The notes below the pieces were generated by a model that ran no database searches, was not told the DNA's origin, and saw only the letters and a program-made list of their open reading frames with translations. The position numbers and the translations under genes are program-made. Shown in pieces: positions 1 through 6,597 of a stretch of DNA of 31,299 nucleotides. This DNA is from ANME-2 cluster archaeon (GTDB lineage Archaea > Halobacteriota > Methanosarcinia > Methanosarcinales > Methanocomedenaceae): positions 1 to 31,299 of the forward strand of contig JAMJFV010000007.1 in NCBI GenBank assembly GCA_023544495.1, in the 5' to 3' direction. Position 1 is the first letter of the stretch, and the number at the start of each line of letters is the position of its first letter.

Positions 1-123
1 CTCGGCCCGGGCCTGTTCCTGCTGGGCCATGGACTGGGCATCTGACATTTGCCCCTGCTGCTGTTGCTGCCGCAACATCTCCATTTTTCGACGCCTTATT
101 TCCTCAAGTTCGTCTTCGCCCAT
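1..123 (-). CDS. PDCD5/TFAR19-family DNA-binding protein, partial
   Basis: Only the first 41 residues are inside the window; the gene runs off the left edge. The reverse strand from the ATG at 123 begins MGEDELEEIRRRKMEMLRQQ and continues as a Gln/Met/Ala-rich charged helix, the typical N-terminus of archaeal PDCD5 proteins. These are small (about 110-120 aa) helical nucleic-acid-binding proteins. The position just downstream of S19e on the same strand matches the conserved archaeal order YhbY - S19e - PDCD5 (followed elsewhere by L39e and L31e), which supports the call and suggests co-transcription. The exact role in archaea is not settled. Confidence 0.8.
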   Translation of the reverse strand, partial: MGEDELEEIRRRKMEMLRQQQQQGQMSDAQSMAQQEQARAE

Positions 124-160
124 AATCTACCTCAGGTAAAAAATTGTGAACATATTCCAT

Positions 161-610
161 TTAATACTTCTCAAGACCAGGGTACTGTTCAAGTAATCCT
201 GCTTTTGTTTCATGTGCTATGTTGTCAAGCAATGACCTGCCGGCAGGAGAAACAATTCTACCCCATTTGAGAGTTTTTAGGAGACCAGCCTTCTCAAGCT
301 GCTGAACTGCTTCGCTAATGACAGATCCGCTGCCTTTTGCATGTATAGCAGTTGCTGAACCTCTGCGCTTATTACCGCCATAAAAGCTTCTGAGCCTGGA
401 TATGCCTACAGGACCGTCAATATATATCCTGCGCACGACAGATGCACACCTTGCATAGAACCAGTCAGGGTCAACAGGTGATAATTCTTTGTGAACACCA
501 GTCTTTACCTTTGCAGACCATTCAGGTAATTCCACCATGTTCTCATCTTTCAATTTCTGTGCCACATTCTTAATCAATGCTTCAGCAGGTACATCGTACA
601 AAGTTGTCAT
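161..610 (-). CDS. rps19e: 30S ribosomal protein S19e
   Basis: This 149-aa protein belongs to the S19e family, a small-subunit protein shared by archaea and eukaryotes and needed for 30S/40S maturation. It opens with TTLYDVPAEALIKNVAQKLK and contains the family signature around RRIYIDGPVGISRLRSFYGG, followed by a winged-helix-like C-terminus ending with the SPAGRSLLDNIA region. Length is normal. The ATG at 610 is preceded on the minus strand by a GGAG Shine-Dalgarno at a 7-nt spacing. It is followed after 37 nt by the PDCD5 gene. The 105-nt gap upstream, to the YhbY-like gene, could hold a separate promoter and includes a small TTAGA/TCTAA palindrome at 653-666. Confidence 0.95.
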   Translation of the reverse strand: MTTLYDVPAEALIKNVAQKLKDENMVELPEWSAKVKTGVHKELSPVDPDWFYARCASVVRRIYIDGPVGISRLRSFYGGNKRRGSATAIHAKGSGSVISEAVQQLEKAGLLKTLKWGRIVSPAGRSLLDNIAHETKAGLLEQYPGLEKY

Positions 611-715
611 TATAATTCTCCGATTTGATAACTCAAATGATTATTTGGTATTTAGATTATTCTAAGGGGCTTCGTATATGAAGGTAAGGTTGATTAAACT
701 ATCGGCTACTATATA

Positions 716-991
716 CTATTTTCGCCCTCTCTTCCGGTACAATACGGCAGTACTTCCCCGTACTTCCACAAGCTGGGTACCGGTTCGCCTTGACAGCTCC
801 TCTGCTAATGCCATGCGTTCAGTGCTACCCACAGCGGCTGATTTAAGTATTTTTATTTTCACAAGTTTATTCTGCTTGAGTTGATTTGACAGTTCTTCCA
901 CAAGCGAATCAGTAATGCCGTTTTTACCCACATTCAATATAGGGCTTAAATGAACGGCATCACGTTTCAAGTCATACGAAGTTTGATTCAT
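716..991 (-). CDS. YhbY/CRM-domain RNA-binding protein
   Basis: A 91-aa protein made of one CRM (YhbY) domain, an RNA-binding fold associated with ribosome assembly and group II intron splicing factors. The signature loop reads VGKNGITDSLVEELSNQL (GKNG in place of the commoner GNKG) and is followed by the VKIKIL strand and the C-terminal strand TQLVEVRGSTAVLYRKRGRK. Length is typical of stand-alone YhbY proteins. It lies upstream of S19e, as in many archaeal genomes, so a role in 30S or 50S assembly is the natural inference. The ATG at 991 has a GAGTGA Shine-Dalgarno-like sequence 6 nt upstream. A TATA-like stretch about 25 nt upstream sits inside the terminator hairpin at 1009-1027. Confidence 0.85.
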   Translation of the reverse strand: MNQTSYDLKRDAVHLSPILNVGKNGITDSLVEELSNQLKQNKLVKIKILKSAAVGSTERMALAEELSRRTGTQLVEVRGSTAVLYRKRGRK

Positions 992-1002
992 TTAATTCAC
1001 TC

Positions 1003-1027
1003 AAAAAAGTAGTATATTCAATACTAC
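1003..1027 (-). terminator. hairpin/oligo-T terminator after the Roadblock gene
   Basis: On the minus strand, perfect 7-bp arms (GTAGTAT/ATACTAC) with a 5-nt loop are followed directly by TTTTTT (plus-strand A-run 1003-1008). The arm overlaps the TAG stop of the Roadblock gene. The geometry fits a terminator separating the signalling cassette from the translation cluster. Archaeal termination depends mainly on the T-tract, so the contribution of the stem is inferred. Confidence 0.55.
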
Positions 1028-1389
1028 AAAAATTCCTTTACCTTTCGGGCAGCCTTGTCCAGTTCCAGTAATATCAGTCCAAGTCCTGCGTCGGGTGTGG
1101 TTAACAGTATCAACAGGGCTTTGGGCCCCGCACCTGTGGCAATCAGTTTGCCATGGTCCGATTCCACTATGACCCGCTCAGGAATTCCTTTTCCCAACTC
1201 TGTCGTGGCTGTCTCCGCTGCACCCAGCATGGTGGCTGACATTGCAGCAAAAGTCTCTGCATGTTGTCCCGAAGGCATAATCGCTTTCATTAACAGCCCA
1301 TCACGACTTGCAGCAGCACTGGCTTCGACTCCGCCCACTTTCTTTAGGTCTGTGAGCACCTTCTCCAACATATCTAAGGTCGATTCCAT
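1024..1389 (-). CDS. Roadblock/LC7 domain protein
   Basis: A 121-aa single-domain Roadblock/LC7 protein, the MglB/Ragulator-type fold that dimerises and acts on small Ras-like GTPases. The order is an N-terminal helix (MLEKVLTDLKKVGGVEASAA), a strand pair (SRDGLLMKAIMPSG), a long helix (FAAMSATMLGAAETATTELG), then EHGKLIATGAG-like strands (here SDHGKLIATGAGPKALLILL) and a C-terminal helix. The ATG at 1389 is chosen over upstream in-frame starts because those overlap the preceding GTPase gene and because GGAGG lies 8 nt upstream. It starts 1 nt after the TAG stop of the GTPase gene, so the two are almost certainly co-translated. It probably regulates, or is a partner of, that GTPase; this is inferred from family and position. 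Confidence 0.9.
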   Translation of the reverse strand: MESTLDMLEKVLTDLKKVGGVEASAAASRDGLLMKAIMPSGQHAETFAAMSATMLGAAETATTELGKGIPERVIVESDHGKLIATGAGPKALLILLTTPDAGLGLILLELDKAARKVKEFL

Positions 1390-1390
1390 C

Positions 1391-2563
1391 CTAGTTGCCT
1401 CCGGTAATTTTTTCAACCAGTATATCAAATGCTTCATATATACCTTTCTTACTGGTCGCCACTGTTGAAACAATAGGTACATCTTCTGGTATATTAAAGT
1501 GATTGCGGATCTCATCCACAGACAGGGCACCTGGCAGGTCTTGCTTGTTGGCTACAATGATATACGGAAGACCATATCCTTTGGTAATTTCCAGCATTTG
1601 TTTGGCCCTTATAAAATCCTTGGGTAATGTTGAATCTACAACCAGGAATATCCCCATGGCTTCACCACTTATCATCCTAATGATGGGATCGAAACGTTCC
1701 TGGCCAGGAGTCCCGAAAATATCAGCACTAAAACCTTTATAGTCGATATGACCGTGGTCAAGTGCAATTGTGGTACCGAGCCTGTCCACCGATACTGCCC
1801 TGGTAGACAGGGAATGGATAAATGATGACTTTCCTGCATTGAACGGTCCCGTTACCAGTATCTTTGGTATATATATCCTTATACCCCCTGGCCGCAATAT
1901 CCGAAACAGCATTGAGTGCACTTCAACTTTTGACCAGTCCGCTTTAAGTACACCGAAGTACTGTCCGAATATGACACGTTCTGCAATACCTCCAATGCTA
2001 ATAACACAGTTAAAAATCTCATTCTTGATACTTTTCAAAGTACTTTCATCATAAGGCCATGCCGTGAAATTATAAATGAACACGTGTTCTTTCACCATTG
2101 CCATTTTATTCCACATCTTCACTGCATCAAGGGTCTTCTCCTCACCGCACAGGTCCATTATAGTGGATAAAGAACCGACCATGATGATCGAACCTTTTGG
2201 TACATCCTTCATAGCACGGTCGATCATCTCAGTCATGCTATCAATGTTCTCCGGATCAGATACCACATAATTCTCAGTTGAAAGTGCTCCTATTAAGGAT
2301 GAGTATCCATCTACCATTAAAAGCCGTTCACCGAATTGCCGGATATTCCACCCAAATTCCTTGAACTGGTCCTTCAGGGTTTCCGGGTTTGAACTGGATG
2401 TCACATACACGCAGGTACCACCCTTTACGAGATTGTGGTAAAGAGTCTGCATACCAAACACATCACCTTCAACACCAGGATGGTTGAAATATATCAGGGA
2501 TTTTCCTTTCGGGATCCCTCCATTCAAGTATTCATCCAGTTTCGGGATACCAGTTTCAACCAT
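1391..2563 (-). CDS. KaiC-like domain fused to Ras-like (COG2229-type) GTPase
   Basis: A 390-aa two-domain protein. Residues 1 to about 225 look like a RecA/KaiC-like domain (TGIPKLDEYLNGGIPKGKSL start), but the P-loop is degenerate: FNHPGVEGDVFG lacks the GK[ST] core, so this half probably does not hydrolyse ATP. Residues about 232-390 form a small GTPase with intact motifs: G1 GPFNAGKSS (about 239-247), the GTT region for G2, G3 FGTPGQERF, G4 NKQD and a G5-like TVATSKKG. FGTPGQERF is typical of the COG2229 GTPases often found with Roadblock proteins. The preceding gene's stop overlaps a possible GTG start (TAGTG) at 2566; the ATG at 2563 is preferred because a GGTGA Shine-Dalgarno lies 6 nt upstream. 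The neighbours are a KaiC-like ATPase upstream and a Roadblock protein downstream. The target process is unknown. Confidence 0.85.
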   Translation of the reverse strand: MVETGIPKLDEYLNGGIPKGKSLIYFNHPGVEGDVFGMQTLYHNLVKGGTCVYVTSSSNPETLKDQFKEFGWNIRQFGERLLMVDGYSSLIGALSTENYVVSDPENIDSMTEMIDRAMKDVPKGSIIMVGSLSTIMDLCGEEKTLDAVKMWNKMAMVKEHVFIYNFTAWPYDESTLKSIKNEIFNCVISIGGIAERVIFGQYFGVLKADWSKVEVHSMLFRILRPGGIRIYIPKILVTGPFNAGKSSFIHSLSTRAVSVDRLGTTIALDHGHIDYKGFSADIFGTPGQERFDPIIRMISGEAMGIFLVVDSTLPKDFIRAKQMLEITKGYGLPYIIVANKQDLPGALSVDEIRNHFNIPEDVPIVSTVATSKKGIYEAFDILVEKITGGN

Positions 2564-2565
2564 CA

Positions 2566-3267
2566 CTACTCACCATCCTTTAATACAAGTTCCGCTCCTT
2601 CGATTGTGTACTCATACCAGGGGGATGGTTTCTGGTTCAGGCCTGTTGTCCTGATGAGATAAATGTCATTTTCCTGCCTTATTTCGATCACACCATCAAA
2701 AAGTTGTTTTAACGTGGCGACAGCCTGGGTATCATGCATCCCGTCTTCAACGACATAAATGCCAATGGCACCTGAAGCTTTTACCCTGCCAGTGAAAACG
2801 TGCAGGAACCGGAAAACGGTCTGGATATTGGAATACATCAGGATCGTTGACAGTGAGTTAATACATAGCCAGGTCTTGCGTATGTTCTTTTTCATCCAGA
2901 ATTCTTCGAGGAATTGACTGATTTTTACTCCGATACCGGTCAGATCAACAGGACTGGATGCCCTCCTGATGGTAGCTGTATCAGATGTGGGGACACCCAA
3001 CGTCTTGGTTACACAATCCACAATGCCAAGATGGTCCAGGGGAATTTCCAGATTATTATAGTTGAACCAATCTACTACATTCTCGCCAGGTTCGCGTGTG
3101 GTAACTATTACAGCAGCATCACCCATTTTTAGTCCCTTATATACGATATTGTTGACAATGGTTTCTTTACCGCTCATGGGCGGTCCGATGATCATTATAT
3201 TTGAACCACCTCTGATTCCGTTTATGTTCTTATCCAGTTTTTCAATGCCCAGGGAATAGCGTTCCAT
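2566..3267 (-). CDS. KaiC/RAD55-like ATPase
   Basis: A 233-aa single RecA-like domain of the KaiC/RAD55 superfamily. It begins with the usual SLGIEKLDKNINGIRGGSNI segment and carries a Walker A motif GPPMSGKET (residues 28-36), followed by the strand-and-switch region AAVIVTTREPGENV. The expected Walker B strand reads WLCINSLSTIL, with Asn where most homologues have Asp. The protein resembles the N-terminal half of the next gene, suggesting duplication within the cassette, but here the P-loop is intact. The gene is first in a tight three-gene unit (1-nt overlap with the fusion GTPase). Such proteins in archaea are signalling or regulatory ATPases; no specific partner outside the unit can be named from sequence. 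Confidence 0.8.
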   Translation of the reverse strand: MERYSLGIEKLDKNINGIRGGSNIMIIGPPMSGKETIVNNIVYKGLKMGDAAVIVTTREPGENVVDWFNYNNLEIPLDHLGIVDCVTKTLGVPTSDTATIRRASSPVDLTGIGVKISQFLEEFWMKKNIRKTWLCINSLSTILMYSNIQTVFRFLHVFTGRVKASGAIGIYVVEDGMHDTQAVATLKQLFDGVIEIRQENDIYLIRTTGLNQKPSPWYEYTIEGAELVLKDGE

Positions 3268-3297
3268 CTATTTAGTCTCCAATGATGATGATGATTA

Positions 3298-3310
3298 TTT
3301 ACATATAATT
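3298..3310 (-). promoter_or_regulatory. probable TATA promoter of the KaiC/GTPase/Roadblock unit
   Basis: The minus strand carries AAATTATATGTAAAT about 35-40 nt upstream of the ATG at 3267, which would place a start site near 3280. The region 3268-3474 between this gene and truD is AT-rich and otherwise holds only a short GATGAT run near 3283-3292. No other element is recognisable. Confidence 0.4.
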
Positions 3311-3474
3311 TTTTTTAAACGTATTTATCAGTTTCTGTATAATAATGAACGTGTATCCATTTTTAACTGCCTTTAAAAGATAAGGACTTTCCCCCATATA
3401 TATTTTTACTAAATGTGCATTATTTATTTTTAGGGTGTCAATGAGATGTTGCTTTAAAGGAGAGCGGTCCGGGT

Positions 3475-4800
3475 TTATTCCGGGCTGACCTTCATGAATT
3501 CGCGCAACACTGTTGTGGCGTATGCTCCCTTTTGCAGGTCAAAAGCCAGTACCACTGCTGTACATAAAGGATTCAGTGTATCCTCCATCACCCTGAATTC
3601 CAGGTCAACCGGTATAATAATCTCGCGGCGCAGTCCCCTGCTGGCCAGTTCCGGCAAACCTGGCATCCTGAACCCTCCGACTTCCACCTTTTTCTCTTCG
3701 ATCACTGCCTGTTCAATCTCTCCGGGCAATCCTTCCCCCATAGGTGTTTCATATCCGTAAACCGGCGCTGTCACAAATGCCCGGCCTCTTCGCACCAGGT
3801 TATTGATGCCATCAAGCGTGTCCTCAGTTACCATCTGTGTTCGTGTGGGATCAGGAAGCCCTGTAGCGTTCTTGAAACAGACAATATCCCCAACAAGTGC
3901 TTCATTGATGGTCAGACCCCGTTCCAGCCTGCGGCTGACCATAAGATTGAACAGGAAAGACTGGTAAGCATGCACGAACATCTTCCTCAAGTTCGGGGAC
4001 AGTGACATAAAAGCACCTGCATAATCCTCTGGCTTTTCTACCAGGTGGCTCATCATAGCACGCTCGTACCTCAGGCGAAGAGGATATTTCTCAAGCCCGC
4101 CCTTGAAATCAAGGGTATCCAGTACATACTGCCTGACCTGCCTGACATCCACTGACTCTCCCGGGCACGGACGGGATATGTAGTCAAGGGCCGCGCCTTC
4201 TATATCTCCTTCAACCAGCTTTTTACCTACCAGATGGGTAATTGGACGCTGGATGCCAAATCTCTGGATGCCGAAAAAATTGGGTACTCCTCCCTGCTCA
4301 CGTATCTGCGAGGATGTGAGGTCCATCAAAGTGCTTACGTCATCCGCCGGTTTGGCAATCTTTCGGATCATTATCCTGAACCTGTTCCCCCACATATCGC
4401 CCAGGCTCACCTGTTTATTGGACCGCCCCACGGCAGTGATGGTTACATCCTTTAATCTTACCCGTTCAAGGTCAGGGGTGTCCATATCATAGATACTGAC
4501 CTTCTGGGTGGTCAGGGCCTGCTTGTCCTTGGTGCCAGCCAGACCGATACGCTGCTGACTGATACGAAGGATCCTGGATATGTCCCGTACCAGATGGTGG
4601 GTGTCCCAGTTCTTTTTGGTAAGAGTGCAGATGAGATATTTTCCTGTTTCCTGCTCTTCCCTGTTCGTCAGCTCTTCTACCACGAAATCCTCGGGTACCT
4701 GCCTGATGATACCATCCAGGCCGGGCGTGGACGTTGCGTATACAAGGACACCGGTGTCCCGCTCAATTTGTATGGGTGTGGGTGAAATGGTCATGGGCAT
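3475..4800 (-). CDS. truD: tRNA pseudouridine(13) synthase TruD
   Basis: A 441-aa TruD-family pseudouridine synthase, which isomerises U13 of tRNAs. The N-terminus has GIIRQVPEDFVVEEL, the RNA-binding start common to the family, followed by the catalytic motif GLAGTKDKQA with the active-site Asp, and later the conserved NFFGIQRFG motif. The insertion domain between the two catalytic halves is of archaeal size. An open frame extends upstream to 5019, but it would run into the divergent tfrA. The ATG at 4800 (MPMTISPTPIQIERDTG) gives a normal family N-terminus; a second ATG at 4794 is also possible. It is a monocistronic-looking gene, divergent from tfrA, with a 14-bp tandem repeat just upstream of its start. 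Confidence 0.93.
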   Translation of the reverse strand: MPMTISPTPIQIERDTGVLVYATSTPGLDGIIRQVPEDFVVEELTNREEQETGKYLICTLTKKNWDTHHLVRDISRILRISQQRIGLAGTKDKQALTTQKVSIYDMDTPDLERVRLKDVTITAVGRSNKQVSLGDMWGNRFRIMIRKIAKPADDVSTLMDLTSSQIREQGGVPNFFGIQRFGIQRPITHLVGKKLVEGDIEGAALDYISRPCPGESVDVRQVRQYVLDTLDFKGGLEKYPLRLRYERAMMSHLVEKPEDYAGAFMSLSPNLRKMFVHAYQSFLFNLMVSRRLERGLTINEALVGDIVCFKNATGLPDPTRTQMVTEDTLDGINNLVRRGRAFVTAPVYGYETPMGEGLPGEIEQAVIEEKKVEVGGFRMPGLPELASRGLRREIIIPVDLEFRVMEDTLNPLCTAVVLAFDLQKGAYATTVLREFMKVSPE

Positions 4801-4816
4801 GTTGATGTCATTGATA

Positions 4817-4853
4817 GCTGATGTATCTTTGCTGATGTATCTTTGCTGATGTG
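4817..4853. repeat. short 14-bp tandem repeat in the truD-tfrA intergenic region
   Basis: The unit GCTGATGTATCTTT occurs twice in full (4817-4830, 4831-4844), and a third copy begins at 4845 (GCTGATGTG). It lies in the leader of truD and upstream of the tfrA promoter. It looks like a slippage-type repeat; any regulatory role is unproven. Confidence 0.8.
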
Positions 4854-4879
4854 ACCATTGAACCGGGATGGCATGCACG

Positions 4880-4893
4880 AATATATTTATAAC
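4880..4893 (+). promoter_or_regulatory. TATA promoter of tfrAB, probably leaderless
   Basis: AATATATTTATAAC at 4880-4893 is a strong TATA-like element. Its centre is about 27 nt upstream of the chosen tfrA ATG at 4915, so transcription should begin within a few bases of the start codon. No Shine-Dalgarno precedes that ATG, which agrees with a leaderless or near-leaderless mRNA. Confidence 0.55.
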
Positions 4894-4914
4894 TCCCATG
4901 AGATTGTTCTCTAT

Positions 4915-6597
4915 ATGATAATACACGACCTTCTTATACTCGGAGGGGGACTTGCCGGGATGCGGGCCGCTCTTGAAGCCGGAAAAAACGTGGATGTAGC
5001 CGTTATTTCCAAGGTGCACCCGTTACGTTCCCATTCGGGAGCTGCGCAGGGTGGAATAGCATCTGTACTGGACAGATCACAAGAGATCGGGGATTCCCTG
5101 GAATCGCATATCAAGGACACTATTAAAGGCAGTGATTATCTTGGTGACCAGGATGCCATCGAGATACTGTGCAACGAGGCTCCCGGGGATATCAGGATAT
5201 TGGACCGCATGGGCGCTTTATTCAGCAGGACAGGCGAAGGCTTGATAGCCCAGAGGGACTTCGGCGGCCATAGCTATGCCAGGACATGTTATGCTTCCGA
5301 CAAGACAGGGCATATACTGCTACAGACCCTCTACGAGCAGATGATGAAACACAATGTGAAAGTATATCCTGAATGGCATGTGGTCTCACTTATCACCCAT
5401 GAGAACACCTGCAGGGGACTTGTGGCATATGACATGGCCAGGGGTGAGCTCCAGGTTTTCAGGGCAAAGGCCATAGTATTTGCTACAGGCGGATATGGAC
5501 GGGCTTATGGGATCACCTCAAATGCCCATGCCAATACAGGGGACGGACTGGCACTTGCATATCGTGCGGGAGTGCCGCTGCAGGACATGGAATTCGTTCA
5601 ATTCCATCCCACAGGACTGTACAGGCACGGGATATTGATAACAGAAGGGGCACGGGGAGAAGGCGGATATTTAATTAATAACGATGGAGAGCGGTTCATG
5701 GAACGATATGCACCAAATACCATGGAACTTGCCTCCAGGGATATTGTTTCCAGGGCGGTCCAGACCGAGATAGATGAGGGGCGGGGAATTGACGGCTATG
5801 TCCACCTGGACCTGAGGCATCTGGGAAAAGAGCTCATCATGTCCCGGCTCTCCCAGATACATGACATTGTCCTCAGTTTCTCGGGGATCGACTGTACCAG
5901 ATACCCCATTCCCATTCAACCTACCGCCCACTATTCCATGGGCGGCATACCTGCGGATGCATATGGCAGGGTACCAGATATCGATGGCCTGTTCGCAGCA
6001 GGAGAATGTGCCTGCGTAAGTGTCCACGGGGCTAACCGCCTGGGCGGAAATTCATTGCTTGAGACCATAGTATTTGGCAGGCGTGCCGGAATAACGGCAT
6101 CAGAGTATGTAAAAAAGACCACACTGCGACCGATGCCCCCTGATACATTGCCCCTCGTTGAGCACGAGATCAACCTAATGATGAACGGGAAGGGCAAAGA
6201 GAATGCAGCCGACATCAGGATGCAACTCCAGTCAAACATGATCCTGAAGTGCGGGATATTCAGGGATATTGACGGACTGACGCATATGCAGCAATTGATA
6301 ATAGCACTCAAGGAACGGTTCAACAATATTGGGTTCAGGGACAGGGGCATGACCTTCAATACCGAACTTGTTGAGGCCCTGGAACTGAAGAACATGCTGG
6401 ATTTTTCAGAGACCATCGTGGCCGGGGCCATGGCAAGGGAAGAGAGCAGGGGAGCACATGCACGGACCGATTTTCTGATGCGGGATGATGAACACTGGAT
6501 GAAACATACACTGGCGTACAGGGGCGAGCAGGGACCTGTACTGGACTATAAGCCAGTTACCATGACCAGGTATGGCCCACAAAGGAGGATGTATTAA
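4915..6597 (+). CDS. tfrA: fumarate reductase/succinate dehydrogenase flavoprotein (TfrA-type)
   Basis: A 560-aa flavoprotein of the FrdA/SdhA family. It has the dinucleotide-binding LILGGGLAG (residues 7-15), the RSHSGAAQGG motif whose His40 aligns with the covalent FAD histidine, the active-site segments FVQFHPTGL and TEGARGEGGYL, and the AHYSMGGI and HGANRLGGNSLLE motifs near the C-terminal FAD contacts. It is directly followed by a TfrB-type subunit, so the complex is best read as thiol:fumarate reductase: CoM-SH plus CoB-SH reduce fumarate to succinate and form the heterodisulfide. No membrane anchor subunits follow, which argues against a classical Sdh. The ATG at 4915 (MIIHDLLILGGG) is chosen by family alignment and by the TATA box just upstream; a TTG at 4858 would add 19 unlikely residues. 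Confidence 0.88.
   Translation: MIIHDLLILGGGLAGMRAALEAGKNVDVAVISKVHPLRSHSGAAQGGIASVLDRSQEIGDSLESHIKDTIKGSDYLGDQDAIEILCNEAPGDIRILDRMGALFSRTGEGLIAQRDFGGHSYARTCYASDKTGHILLQTLYEQMMKHNVKVYPEWHVVSLITHENTCRGLVAYDMARGELQVFRAKAIVFATGGYGRAYGITSNAHANTGDGLALAYRAGVPLQDMEFVQFHPTGLYRHGILITEGARGEGGYLINNDGERFMERYAPNTMELASRDIVSRAVQTEIDEGRGIDGYVHLDLRHLGKELIMSRLSQIHDIVLSFSGIDCTRYPIPIQPTAHYSMGGIPADAYGRVPDIDGLFAAGECACVSVHGANRLGGNSLLETIVFGRRAGITASEYVKKTTLRPMPPDTLPLVEHEINLMMNGKGKENAADIRMQLQSNMILKCGIFRDIDGLTHMQQLIIALKERFNNIGFRDRGMTFNTELVEALELKNMLDFSETIVAGAMAREESRGAHARTDFLMRDDEHWMKHTLAYRGEQGPVLDYKPVTMTRYGPQRRMY

Noticed and set aside
3283..3292. GATGAT microsatellite upstream of the KaiC-like gene
   Set aside because: Only about three units; too short to treat as a repeat feature.
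4801..5019. 73-residue N-terminal extension of truD
   Set aside because: It overlaps the start of the divergent tfrA and its promoter, and the family N-terminus aligns from the ATG at 4800.
5931..6431. 166-codon minus-strand frame inside tfrA
   Set aside because: Shadow of the flavoprotein gene, which shows all family motifs on the plus strand.
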